This document shows positions 34,424-43,069 of a stretch of DNA of 64,000 nt, in pieces; position 1 is the stretch's first letter, and every line of letters starts with the position of its first letter. The stretch is taken from NCBI GenBank assembly GCA_031655335.1, contig CP134226.1, positions 2,746,001 to 2,810,000 of the forward strand. Direction: 5' to 3'. Both the position numbers and the translations under genes were made by a program. The notes below the pieces were generated by a model. It searched no databases, had not been told where the DNA came from, and saw only the letters and a program-made list of their open reading frames with translations. Origin of the DNA: Thalassospiraceae bacterium LMO-SO8 (GTDB lineage Bacteria > Pseudomonadota > Alphaproteobacteria > Rhodospirillales > Casp-alpha2).

Positions 34424-35089
34424 ATGGCAACAGACTCGGTCGATCCCGAGTTGGCCACACGTCTTCAGGAACTTGGAAGGGAACCTGGCGGCTCGGTCAA
34501 GGTCGAAGAGATTGCGGAAGTGGTGGAGGCGATCCTCACCACCATGCAAGGAGACCTGTCCGCCGTCGATGTCAGGCTCTACGAGGAACTGGAAAGCCTG
34601 TCGCGCTTCATTTCCGAAGCCAAATCCGACATCGCCGCTCTGCGTCCGGACGAGGTGAAGGATGAATTCCTTCCCAAGGCCGCCGATGAACTTGACGCCA
34701 TCGTCGAAGCGACGGCGGAAGCGACCAACTCGATCATGGATGCCGTCGGCGAGATCGAGGAGGTGATGTCCAAACTCAAGGGCAAGAATTCCGAGCGTCT
34801 GATGGACGCGACCACCAAGATCTACGAAGCTTGCGGGTTTCAGGACATCACCGGCCAGCGCATCACCAAGGTGGTCGGCGCCCTGCAGCACATCGAGGAA
34901 AAGGTCGATGCGCTGCTCAACGCGTTCGGCGACGAGATCGCCAAGTACAAGGCGGCCAATCCGAAGGTCGAAGAGGCCCCGGCCGAGGAATCGCAGATAA
35001 CCGACGAGGATCTTCTGCACGGCCCGCAGAAGAAAGAGGCGGCGATGTCGCAGGACGATATCGACGCCCTTCTGAACAGTTTCGACTGA
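34424..35089 (+). CDS. cheZ: CheY-phosphate phosphatase CheZ, first copy
   Basis: 221 residues from the ATG at 34424 (AAGGAG 6 bases upstream; an upstream in-frame ATG at 34400 overlaps cheY). The long hairpin helix carries the CheZ catalytic motif CGFQDITGQRITKV, with Asp141 and Gln145 as the likely catalytic pair. The C-terminal peptide SQDDIDALLNSFD (209-221) corresponds to the CheZ tail that grips CheY and strikingly resembles the FliM CheY-binding peptide. It removes phosphate from CheY. A second paralogue lies at 60480-61010. Confidence 0.88.
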   Translation: MATDSVDPELATRLQELGREPGGSVKVEEIAEVVEAILTTMQGDLSAVDVRLYEELESLSRFISEAKSDIAALRPDEVKDEFLPKAADELDAIVEATAEATNSIMDAVGEIEEVMSKLKGKNSERLMDATTKIYEACGFQDITGQRITKVVGALQHIEEKVDALLNAFGDEIAKYKAANPKVEEAPAEESQITDEDLLHGPQKKEAAMSQDDIDALLNSFD

Positions 35090-35158
35090 TCCCTTTCCCC
35101 GGCATTTACCGGGGTTTTGGTAAGGCCGTCTTTACCAGATTTCTGCTAGAATCCCGGC

Positions 35159-35854
35159 ATGGCTGAACGTGATTTCCTTCCGCCGATACCGGATACCGCG
35201 CGCGGGCCCAATACGCCCGCGCTGTTCCTGTCGCTGTTCCTTCTGGTTCTGGCGTTTTTCATCCTGTTGGTGACCATTTCCACCCTGGAAGAGGTCAAGA
35301 CCAAGTCGGTGATGGACAGCCTGACCTCGACCTTCACCTCGATCGTGCCGCCGTCCACGGACCCGACACGTTTCAAGTCCAAGGAAGGGGACCTGATCGC
35401 CGGACAGCAATACCAGGAAACCGTCACCGACATCTTCGCCGCCGCCTTGCAGGTGGCCCAGGTCAAGGTCGTCCACCCCGGTCGCCTGATGCAGGTCCAG
35501 ATTCCCGCCAACACCCTGTTTGCCGAGGACGCGGCGGGCATTCTGCCGTCGCAGTTCGAACTTCTCGACCGCATCGCCGCCGCCGCCAGCGGGCGCCCGC
35601 CGGGCCTGCGCTTCGATCTGGAATTCATCATCGGATCGCGTGTCCGCGCCGATGGCGGCCTGCCTCAGTCACAGACCCTGGAACTGGCGCGGGCAGGGGC
35701 TTTCGCGCGGGAAATGGCGCAGCGCGGCCTGCCGCCGGATTCCATCGCCATCGGGATTGAGCCGGGCGACCCCAATGATGTCACAATGTGGTTCTACATC
35801 CGCCGCGAAGCGGAAACCCGGCTGCGCCTCGACGGCGACGACGGCGGGGAGTAG
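35159..35854 (+). CDS. MotB-like membrane protein lacking the ion-binding Asp
   Basis: 231 residues. One membrane helix (ALFLSLFLLVLAFFILLVTI, 21-40) and an OmpA/MotB-like periplasmic domain (about 85-220: GRLMQVQIPANTLFAEDAAG, then LELARAGAFAREMAQRGLPP). It looks like a MotB relative, but the membrane helix has no Asp, so it cannot conduct ions as MotB does. It lies 9 bp before a second MotB-like gene with the Asp, so the pair may form a heteromeric stator component or peptidoglycan anchor. The start is an ATG. Confidence 0.75.
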   Translation: MAERDFLPPIPDTARGPNTPALFLSLFLLVLAFFILLVTISTLEEVKTKSVMDSLTSTFTSIVPPSTDPTRFKSKEGDLIAGQQYQETVTDIFAAALQVAQVKVVHPGRLMQVQIPANTLFAEDAAGILPSQFELLDRIAAAASGRPPGLRFDLEFIIGSRVRADGGLPQSQTLELARAGAFAREMAQRGLPPDSIAIGIEPGDPNDVTMWFYIRREAETRLRLDGDDGGE

Positions 35855-35863
35855 GGGACAGAG

Positions 35864-36586
35864 ATGCTGTTGCCAAGACGCTCCGAACGGGACCTGGAAC
35901 GCGACCACAAGGCGTCGCAAATGTGGCTGCTGACGTTCACGGATCTGGTGTCGCTGATGCTGACCTTCTTCGTCATGCTGTTCTCCATGTCCAACGTCAA
36001 GCTGGACCGCTGGGACAACGTGATCGATTCCCTGTCGCAAAGCCTGGCCCCGGAACAGGTGAAAACGCCCATTTCCTCGACCGCCACGCACAACATCGCA
36101 ACGGTGTTTCGTAAACGCGCCATTAACCTGGATTATCTAACATCCGTGCTGCGGGAAAAGATTGAGAGCGATGAACTGCTTAAGCAAACGCAGTTCATGC
36201 GGTTGGAGGACAGATTGGTCCTGGCCTTGCCTGGGGATTTGCTGTTTGAGGCGGGACGTGCGGTCATGACGGACCGCGCGCGCGCCGCCTTGTTCCGCTT
36301 GGGCGGGGCGCTCAGCACCGTCGCCAACCAATTGGGCGTGAACGGCCATTCCGATCCGTCGCCGGTGGCCGGCGGCGATTATGCCTCCAACTGGGAACTG
36401 TCGACCGCCCGCGCCGCCGCCGTGGCCAACCAACTGCGCGCCGCCGGCTACGCGGACCCCATCGTCGCCTTCGGATATTCGGACAGCCGTTATGACCAGC
36501 TGCCGCCCATGCCGCCGGCCCAGCGCCAGCTTATGGGGCGGCGCGTCGACATCGTCGTATTCCCGACGTCCGGGGGACTGCGATGA
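35864..36586 (+). CDS. motB: MotB/PomB-type stator protein
   Basis: 240 residues. The membrane helix MWLLTFTDLVSLMLTFFVML carries the conserved ion-binding Asp27, and the C-terminal ~130 residues are an OmpA-like peptidoglycan-binding domain (VNGHSDPSPVAGGDYASNWE, STARAAAVANQL, GRRVDIVVF). It anchors the stator and conducts ions together with MotA, which is not in the window. GGGGACAGAG precedes the ATG. Its last bases overlap the next ORF (36583). Confidence 0.85.
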   Translation: MLLPRRSERDLERDHKASQMWLLTFTDLVSLMLTFFVMLFSMSNVKLDRWDNVIDSLSQSLAPEQVKTPISSTATHNIATVFRKRAINLDYLTSVLREKIESDELLKQTQFMRLEDRLVLALPGDLLFEAGRAVMTDRARAALFRLGGALSTVANQLGVNGHSDPSPVAGGDYASNWELSTARAAAVANQLRAAGYADPIVAFGYSDSRYDQLPPMPPAQRQLMGRRVDIVVFPTSGGLR

Positions 36587-39500
36587 CCGTTCGCCGAAGC
36601 CTTTGCACCGTCTTCACGGTCCTGGCCCTGGCCTGGGGCCTGTGTCTGATGCCTTTGATGAATGCCGAGGCCCAGGCCCCGGTGCAGGTCAACGTGCGCG
36701 CCGGTGCGCATGCCACCTTTACCCGGGTCGTGTTCGATTGGCCCGTCAAGGTCCCCTATAAGATCACCAAGGACGGCGGCCTTGTTACCGTGATTTTCGA
36801 GGCGGCGGCGCGGATCGACGACGCCGACCTCAACCGTAACCCGCCGCTGTTCGTTGGCGGCATCCGCTCCGCCACCGAGGGCGGGCGCACGGTTTCGGTG
36901 ATCGCCGTGCCGCCGCGCTCCACCGTGCGCGACTTCTATGCCGGGAACAAGATCGCCCTGGACGTTCGCGAACCCGCGCCGTGGCAGGACCCGGCCGCCC
37001 TCCCGGCCCAGGTCAGCGTGCCCGGCGGCGGGAAGACCCCGGCCGCCGCCCAGGCTGCTGAGGCCAAACCCGCCGCCCCGGCGACGGAGACCGTCCCGCC
37101 GGTCGCCGCCGCACCGGCCAAGCCCGCCGTCGCCGCCCAGGCCCTGCCCCAGCCGCCCATCCAGAAACCACCGGCCTCCACTGCCGCGACCAAGACCGCC
37201 CCCGCCGCGGCGGGCACGGCGACCCGCACCGCGCAGCAGCTTCCTCAGAGGTCCGCGCAAAAGGCCGCGCCCGCCGGTCAGCCGCTGCTTTTGACCCCGC
37301 CTGCCCAAGCCACGGCAACTGCCGCCGCCGCGCCCGCGCAACCGCCGCGTACGGCGACCGCCCAGGCTTCGGGGCAGGCCGCCGGCGGTGCCGCGGCTCA
37401 GGCCCCGGCACCCGGACCGGCGCCGAGCGCGCAATTGTCCGTGGCCAAGGGTGACGAGGGCACGGTGACCCTGCGCTTCGACTGGGCAGAGCCCGTCGCC
37501 GCCGCGGCGTTCCGGCGCAACGGGTTCCTGTGGCTGGTGTTCGACAAGCGCACCAACGTCAACGTTCCCGCCTTGCAGGAAGCCGGCGGCGCCGTCATAT
37601 CAACGCTGCAGCAGGTCTACATTCCCCAGGCCACCGTTCTGCGCATGACCACGCCCAAGGACATCAATCCGTCCATGCGCCGGGCCGGGCTGGCTTGGCT
37701 GATCGATTTCCGGGCCCAGGAAGCGACGCCCAAGATCCCGTTGGAAGTCCAGGCTCAGCCGGATTCCCCCATCGGCGCCCGCATCTTCATGCCGCTGCCG
37801 GAACCGGGCAAGGTGATCCCGCTGACCGATCCCATCGTCGCCGACAACATGCTGGTCGTGCCGGGCATTCCGCTCGGCCATGGTGTGGCCGGGACCTATG
37901 CCTACCCTCAATTCGAAATTCTGCCCTCCATCCAGGGTGTGGTGGTGACCCCGCGCATCGACGACGTGCGCGTGCGCTCGTTGCGTCAGGGCGTGGAAAT
38001 CGCCAGTGCGGCGCCCACGTTCCCGCTCAAGTTCTCGCCGGTGTCCCAGGAAATGGCGGCAAGCGCCCGCATGTCGGCCATGCGGCCCCTGGTGCGTATC
38101 CTGGATCTCGAGAAATGGGATACGCCGAACGACGCCGCGATTTTGCAGACTCGCGCGATCCTGGAACAGGCCCTTGCCGTGGCCCCCAAGGCCGGGCAGC
38201 GGGAGGCGCGCATGAATCTGGCCCGGTTCTATTTCGCCAACGCCTATGGGGCGGAAGCCTTGGGTGTTTTGGCCCATGCCCTGGAGGTGCAACCGTCGCT
38301 GGCCCAGGACCGGGAATGGCTGTTGTTGCACGGCGGCGCCCAATTTTTGTTGGGCCGCCTGCCCGAGGCGGAGAAGGATCTGTATAACGCGGCGCTTAAC
38401 GGCAGCGACGAAGGTGAATTTTGGCGCGCGATCATTCAGGCCGCGCGCGGCGACCTGAACGGGGCCTCCATCGAGCTGCGCCGGTCCGGCTCCATCGCCC
38501 GGCCCTATCCGCGCGCGTTGCGGTTTCGGCTATCGACCATTGTCGCCGAGGCGGTGGTCGAGATCGGCGACGTGCGCACGGCGGAAACGCTGATTTCCAC
38601 GCTGCTGGCGGACAGCCCCAGCCCAAGCCAGGAAGCCCAAATCAAGTTCGTGCAAGGGCGTTTGGCGGAACTGGAAGGCGACTTCGACGGCGCCGTTTCG
38701 CTGTGGGAAGACGTCATGGACAGCCCCGACCGGCTGGCCCGCTTCCGCGCGGCGCGGTCGCGCGTCGAACTTCTGTTGCGTCTCGATCGCATGACCAAGC
38801 GCGAGGCCACCGAAGAGCTTGAAAAACAGCGCTTCGCCTGGCGCGGCGACAATCGGGAATTCGATCTTCTGCGTCGACTGGGTGCGCTTTACCTGGAACA
38901 GGACAAATACCGCGAGGCGTTGCAGACCCTGCGTCAGGCGGCGACTCATTTCCGCGATCACCCGGATGCCAAGGCCGTGACCAAGGAAATGTCGGATACC
39001 TTTAATGCCCTTTATCTGGAGGACAAGGCCGACACCCTGAAGCCGGTTACGGCGATCGCCATATACGAGGAATTCAAGGAACTGACTCCCGCCGGCTCGC
39101 GCGGCGACACCATGATTCAAAAGCTCGCCGACCGGCTTGTCGGGGTCGATCTTCTGGATCAGGCGGCTGCCCTTCTGGAAGGCCAGATCAAGTTCCGTCT
39201 GCAAGGCGCCGACCGGGCGCGCGTCGGCGCGCGCCTTGGTCTGATTCATCTTCTGGCGCGCAAGTACGTGGATGCCGAACGGGTGATTCGGGCGACCACC
39301 GCGGACGGCCTGAACGCCGACCTTGCGCAACAGCGCAATCATCTGCTCGTCCAGGCCTTGATGGGGCAGAAGCGTTATGCCGACGGGCTTGCCCTGTTGG
39401 AACCTGACGAGTCAATGGACGGGAATCTGCTGCGTTCGGAAATCTACTGGACCATGGGTAATTGGAATGACGCCGCCCAGGTCTTGCAGCGTGTCGTGAC

Positions 39501-39807
39501 GGCAAGCGGCGCGCGCCGCGGTGAAAAGCTCAACCGCAAGCAGGCGCGCTACATGCTTAATCTGGCGACGGCGATGACGCTCAGCGGCAACGAACGCGGT
39601 CTGGCCCGTATCCGCGACAGCTTCGGCGCCGCCATGGCCAAGACCGAAATGGCGAAGGCTTTCGACCTGATTGCGGCACGCCCGGCCCTGGGGCTGATCG
39701 CGCCGGAAAGCGTCAAGGAGCGGGTCGCCGTGGCGCAGAACTTCAAGTCCTTCCTCACGGCGTACCGCGAGCGTCTGGAAAAAGACCCGCTCAGCGCCAT
39801 CAACTGA
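36583..39807 (+). CDS. Large periplasmic TPR protein of the flagellar operon
   Basis: 1074 residues, starting in a 4-base overlap with motB. Signal peptide at 1-29 (cleavage near AEA-QA). A first beta domain (about 30-125) and a second one (about 285-365, GTVTLRFDWAEPVAAAAFRR) flank a Pro/Ala-rich linker of roughly 150 residues. TPR-like helical repeats fill the C-terminal 550 residues (for example LARFYFANAYGAEALGVLAH, LRRLGALYLEQDKYREALQT). Such proteins accompany motB in Rhodospirillales. It may scaffold the motor or cell wall around it; no enzyme motif was seen. The Pro/Ala linker should be flexible. Confidence 0.7.
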   Translation: MTVRRSLCTVFTVLALAWGLCLMPLMNAEAQAPVQVNVRAGAHATFTRVVFDWPVKVPYKITKDGGLVTVIFEAAARIDDADLNRNPPLFVGGIRSATEGGRTVSVIAVPPRSTVRDFYAGNKIALDVREPAPWQDPAALPAQVSVPGGGKTPAAAQAAEAKPAAPATETVPPVAAAPAKPAVAAQALPQPPIQKPPASTAATKTAPAAAGTATRTAQQLPQRSAQKAAPAGQPLLLTPPAQATATAAAAPAQPPRTATAQASGQAAGGAAAQAPAPGPAPSAQLSVAKGDEGTVTLRFDWAEPVAAAAFRRNGFLWLVFDKRTNVNVPALQEAGGAVISTLQQVYIPQATVLRMTTPKDINPSMRRAGLAWLIDFRAQEATPKIPLEVQAQPDSPIGARIFMPLPEPGKVIPLTDPIVADNMLVVPGIPLGHGVAGTYAYPQFEILPSIQGVVVTPRIDDVRVRSLRQGVEIASAAPTFPLKFSPVSQEMAASARMSAMRPLVRILDLEKWDTPNDAAILQTRAILEQALAVAPKAGQREARMNLARFYFANAYGAEALGVLAHALEVQPSLAQDREWLLLHGGAQFLLGRLPEAEKDLYNAALNGSDEGEFWRAIIQAARGDLNGASIELRRSGSIARPYPRALRFRLSTIVAEAVVEIGDVRTAETLISTLLADSPSPSQEAQIKFVQGRLAELEGDFDGAVSLWEDVMDSPDRLARFRAARSRVELLLRLDRMTKREATEELEKQRFAWRGDNREFDLLRRLGALYLEQDKYREALQTLRQAATHFRDHPDAKAVTKEMSDTFNALYLEDKADTLKPVTAIAIYEEFKELTPAGSRGDTMIQKLADRLVGVDLLDQAAALLEGQIKFRLQGADRARVGARLGLIHLLARKYVDAERVIRATTADGLNADLAQQRNHLLVQALMGQKRYADGLALLEPDESMDGNLLRSEIYWTMGNWNDAAQVLQRVVTASGARRGEKLNRKQARYMLNLATAMTLSGNERGLARIRDSFGAAMAKTEMAKAFDLIAARPALGLIAPESVKERVAVAQNFKSFLTAYRERLEKDPLSAIN

Positions 39808-39820
39808 TTTTCCCGCATGG

Positions 39821-39856
39821 AAAAACGGCCCGGATCCCTTGATGGAATCCGGGCCG
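39821..39856. terminator. Hairpin between the TPR gene and the peroxiredoxin-like gene
   Basis: A 10-bp stem (39826-39835 with 39847-39856) and an 11-base loop. On the minus strand it is followed by TTTTT (39825-39821), so it terminates the peroxiredoxin-like gene and probably the plus-strand operon as well. Confidence 0.75.
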
Positions 39857-39930
39857 CTCCTGCGTTCACCCCCCGATGAACTTGCCCCCGATGAACTTGG
39901 GCGCATGAAACGGGCTTGAGCGCCGACGCG

Positions 39931-40467
39931 TCACACCGTGCCGGTGTACTCGCCGCGTGCCGGGTAGTTTTTCTCGATGGCGAAGTCCAGTGCCGCCAGC
40001 AGTTCGGAGAAGTGCGGACGAACGAACGGCATGGTCTGGACCGAGGAGTAGTAGAGCGTCTGATCCGGCGAGACCATGAACAGGCCGGGTTCGGAAAACA
40101 GGGCCGGCTCTTCGATGCCGATGGAGGTCTTCCCCCGCGAGGTCGAGATGAACAGCCCCCATTCCCGCGCCTTGGCCAGGGACAGGCCGTAGCCGACGCG
40201 CAGGTTCTTGGCGGCGATCTTTTCGGCCATGGCCTTGCCGCGTTCCGCGTCGTCGCTGGAGATCGCGATGGTGCCGACGCCGCGCTTGGCGAAATCCGGC
40301 GCGAGCTTTTCCAGTTCCGTCATGTAATTGGCGCAGATCGGGCAATGCAGGCCCCGGTAGAAACAGATGACCGTCCCCCGTTCGGACGTTTCCGAGGCAA
40401 GGTCGAACGTGCCGCCGGTCACCAATTCGACGGAAAGGTCTGGGGTCTTCTGGCGTGGCATGAGCAT
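39931..40467 (-). CDS. Peroxiredoxin-like (AhpC/TSA, thioredoxin-fold) protein
   Basis: 178 residues from the ATG at 40467, with AAAGGAG upstream; the longer open frame from 40560 lacks such support. Thioredoxin-fold core: GTVICFYRGLHCPICANYMT contains the peroxiredoxin-like FYRGxxCPxC motif (about 41-53), followed by GVGTIAISSDDAERGKAMAE and ALFSEPGLFMVSPDQTLYYS. It likely reduces peroxides or acts as a thiol oxidoreductase. It is divergent from an AraC-type regulator with 132 bp between them, which suggests that the regulator controls it. Confidence 0.8.
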   Translation of the reverse strand: MLMPRQKTPDLSVELVTGGTFDLASETSERGTVICFYRGLHCPICANYMTELEKLAPDFAKRGVGTIAISSDDAERGKAMAEKIAAKNLRVGYGLSLAKAREWGLFISTSRGKTSIGIEEPALFSEPGLFMVSPDQTLYYSSVQTMPFVRPHFSELLAALDFAIEKNYPARGEYTGTV

Positions 40468-40599
40468 GGGGCGGGTTTCTCCTTTGGAATTGAGCCTCCG
40501 TGCCGCCTCATGGGGCGGCCGGTTTTCGATGACGACGACCTTACCAGTCGTTATAATCAAAAAACTCCATATTAATTGATCAAAACCCCCTGAATTCCC

Positions 40600-41343
40600 A
40601 TGGCCGACCGATATGATCGACTGTCCGCTCTGATCTCCCGTTTTGACCTGCGGGTTCTGCGGGTGCCTTTGGGCGAGGGCAATATGGCCGTGTTCGGCGA
40701 CCCGGAAACGGGTGTGCCGGGGCGTGTCGAAATCCGCACCCGGGGCGGCGTTCCCGACGCCGGGCCTAATGAGATGCCGGTCGCCGCCTGTTCGATCGAT
40801 TGGGGTGGGGCGGCCAATCCTTTGATGGCGGCCTTGCCGGCGATCGTCTCTCTGCCGATCCGTGATGTGGAGACGCGGGCGCTTCTGGATGTGTTCCTGG
40901 CCGAGGCCGGGGCGCGGCGCTGTGGGTCCGACAAGGTTCTGGAACGTCTGGCCGAGGTTCTGGTGATCCGCCTGATGCGTCAGCAGATCGAACAGGGGGC
41001 GGCCGAGCCGGGCGTATTGGCGGGACTTGCCGATACGCGCCTGTCACGCGCCATATCGGCCCTGCACGAAAATCCGGGCCGGGCGTGGTCGAATGCTGAT
41101 CTGGCGGCGGTCGCGGGCATGTCGTTGTCGCGTTTCGCCGATACGTTTCGCGCGGTTGTCGGCGAAGCCCCGCAAAGCTATCTGCGCCGTTGGCGGATGA
41201 CGCTGGCGCGCCAGGACATGGACCGGGGGGCCCGCGTTCAGGCTGTCGCCCGGCGCTACGGCTATGCCAGTTCGGAGGCCCTGTCCCGGGCCTTTCACCG
41301 ACAGTTCGGTGTTAATCCGACCAAGCTGCGCCGCGCCGGATAG
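40600..41343 (+). CDS. AraC-family transcription regulator
   Basis: 247 residues. An N-terminal sensor/cupin-like domain (1-130, with RVPLGEGNMAVFGDPE) precedes two helix-turn-helix units typical of AraC proteins (WSNADLAAVAGMSLSRFADT near 166-185 and VQAVARRYGYASSEALSRAF near 213-232, followed by NPTKLRR). The inducer is unknown. It is divergent from the peroxiredoxin-like gene and probably regulates it; the 132-bp intergenic region is the likely operator. It is convergent with the FecR-domain gene. Confidence 0.85.
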   Translation: MADRYDRLSALISRFDLRVLRVPLGEGNMAVFGDPETGVPGRVEIRTRGGVPDAGPNEMPVAACSIDWGGAANPLMAALPAIVSLPIRDVETRALLDVFLAEAGARRCGSDKVLERLAEVLVIRLMRQQIEQGAAEPGVLAGLADTRLSRAISALHENPGRAWSNADLAAVAGMSLSRFADTFRAVVGEAPQSYLRRWRMTLARQDMDRGARVQAVARRYGYASSEALSRAFHRQFGVNPTKLRRAG

Positions 41344-41345
41344 GA

Positions 41346-41367
41346 AAGGGCGGCCGAAGCCGCCCTT
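41346..41367. terminator. Bidirectional hairpin between the AraC and FecR-domain genes
   Basis: AAGGGCGGC (41346-41354) pairs perfectly with GCCGCCCTT (41359-41367) around CGAA. It lies between two convergent stop codons. The stem sequence nearly repeats the flgE hairpin at 18433-18454. Confidence 0.8.
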
Positions 41368-41395
41368 CCCCTGGCTGCAATTCAGGTGTTCGGAA

Positions 41396-42067
41396 CTAGA
41401 ACGCGATGGCGGCCTGGGCTTCGGCGGCTTCTTCCGCCGTCCACTGGCGCACGGGCGTCGGCGCGCGCCCGCCGGCCAGCGGCAGGAAGGTGCCTTCGCC
41501 GGGATCGTCCAGGGTGACGCTGCCCTGCGGCGTGATGACCTCGATGGCGCCTTCCTGGATCTGGAAGCCGTAATGGGGTTGTCCCGCCGGCATGCCGACG
41601 GTCAACTCGCCACCGACGAAGTCCGTGCCGCGAATGCCGATGGTGGCGGTGGGCGTGCCGAAGGCGACTTGCGAGGGGCTGGTCTTGCCGATTTTGCCGG
41701 AGGTATAGCGAAACACGCCGACCACCATGATCAGCGCCTGGCGGCCCGCGCCGGCGCCCGCCGCGGCCGGGTCGAACACCATTTCATCCACGAAAACCTC
41801 GGCCTTTTCGCCCAAGGTCAGTGACGAGCCGTCGGCGAAGCGCACCAAAAGTCGGGCCTCCGGGCCGGTTTTCAGGACATCGCCGGCGAACACCTTGGTG
41901 CCCAGAGACAGCGGCACGGTCGATCCCGCAAGGCTGCGCGTGGCCTCGCCCTTCTGGCGTTCGATGACGCCCGCGGCATCCTGGGCCATGGCCGGCAGAC
42001 AAACGAGAAACAATGCGACCGCAAGGGCGGCCGATCGGGCAAACCTGAAACACATAACGTCGATCAT
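41396..42067 (-). CDS. FecR-domain protein with signal peptide
   Basis: 223 residues from the ATG at 42067 (42055 and an upstream codon at 42106 are possible). A signal peptide (SAALAVALFLVCLPAMAQDA) precedes one FecR-like beta domain (GTKVFAGDVLKTGPEARLLV, ADGSSLTLGEKAEVFVDEMV, TPTATIGIRGTDFVGGE). This is not a cytoplasmic anti-sigma factor of the FecIR type; the signal peptide suggests an exported or surface FecR-domain protein. It lies downstream of fliP on the same strand with 184 bp between, containing a Crp/Fnr-like site. Function unknown. Confidence 0.75.
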   Translation of the reverse strand: MIDVMCFRFARSAALAVALFLVCLPAMAQDAAGVIERQKGEATRSLAGSTVPLSLGTKVFAGDVLKTGPEARLLVRFADGSSLTLGEKAEVFVDEMVFDPAAAGAGAGRQALIMVVGVFRYTSGKIGKTSPSQVAFGTPTATIGIRGTDFVGGELTVGMPAGQPHYGFQIQEGAIEVITPQGSVTLDDPGEGTFLPLAGGRAPTPVRQWTAEEAAEAQAAIAF

Positions 42068-42154
42068 CCAATGTCTTGTGGCCGGTTTCGGCCAGGGTTC
42101 GCGCATCCCAAGGCGTATTCAGGACACGTCCTACAGGAAGCGCACATCCTTTTA

Positions 42155-42170
42155 TGTGACTGCGATCACT
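42155..42170 (-). promoter_or_regulatory. Crp/Fnr-family site upstream of the FecR-domain gene
   Basis: TGTGA-CTGCGA-TCACT is a near-perfect match to the Crp pattern TGTGA-N6-TCACA. It lies about 90-105 bases upstream of the FecR-domain start, past the end of fliP. Confidence 0.55.
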
Positions 42171-42250
42171 TGATCGGGCGCGTGATTACAGCCGCTCACC
42201 ACACGGTTTCGGGAACCGGGCTTTGGGAAGGAAGGGGGATGATCCGCTAT

Positions 42251-43069
42251 CTAGCCGGCGCCGAAGCTTTTGACCAGGGAGCCGACGGTCATGTACCAGC
42301 CATCGACCAGCACGAAGAAGATGATCTTGAACGGCAGGGCGATGATGACCGGCGGCAGCATCATCATGCCCATGGACATGAGGACGGATGCGACGACCAT
42401 ATCGATGATCAGGAACGGCACGAACAGAAGAAAGCCGATCTCGAAGGCGCGTTTCAGTTCGGAAATCATGTAGGCCGGGACCAGCACCCGCATGGGCATG
42501 TTCGTGCGGGCTTCTTCGTCGGGAATGCGCGCTATCTGGGTGAACAGCAAAAGATCGCGTTCACGGACGTGGGTCATCATGAAGTCGCGGAACGGCAGGA
42601 TGGCCCGGTTGAAGCCTTGAAGTTCGTCCAGATTGCCCTGAATCACCGGATTGATGCCGGTTTCCCAGGCTTTCTCGAAGGTCGGCTGCATGATGAACAG
42701 GGTCAGGAACAGAGCCAGCCCGACCAGAACCTGGTTCGGCGGCGTTTGTTGCGTGCCCATGGCCGTGCGCAGGAACGACAGCACGACGATGATGCGCACG
42801 AAGGATGTGACCATGATGAGGATCGAGGGTGCGACGCTGAGCACCGTGATCAGCAGCAGCATCTGGATGATGCGGCCCGTGGTGTCGCCGCCTTGTTCCC
42901 CCAGGTCGAGGGAGATCGATTGCGCGAGCGCCGGCGGGCTGAGAAGGGACAGCCCCAGGTAGATCGCACAGGCGGCGCCGATCACCGCCAGGATCATCAC
43001 CAGGGGATGGGCGAGGGGATTGCGCCGCCGCCGCGTGAAGATGCGCCGCATCTGCCCGTCGTTCGTCAT
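42251..43069 (-). CDS. fliP: Flagellar export gate protein FliP
   Basis: 272 residues. A basic N-terminus and signal-like helix (about 24-50) precede the FliP family core: VLSVAPSILIMVTSFVRIIV, VLSFLRTAMGTQQTPPNQVL, FLTLFIMQPTFEKAW and the C-terminal LLFVPFLIIDMVVASVLMSM and KIIFFVLVDGWYMTVGSL. FliP builds the export pore with FliQ and FliR, encoded at 45.8-46.9 kb in the other orientation. Its start overlaps the end of fliO by 4 bases. Confidence 0.97.
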   Translation of the reverse strand: MTNDGQMRRIFTRRRRNPLAHPLVMILAVIGAACAIYLGLSLLSPPALAQSISLDLGEQGGDTTGRIIQMLLLITVLSVAPSILIMVTSFVRIIVVLSFLRTAMGTQQTPPNQVLVGLALFLTLFIMQPTFEKAWETGINPVIQGNLDELQGFNRAILPFRDFMMTHVRERDLLLFTQIARIPDEEARTNMPMRVLVPAYMISELKRAFEIGFLLFVPFLIIDMVVASVLMSMGMMMLPPVIIALPFKIIFFVLVDGWYMTVGSLVKSFGAG

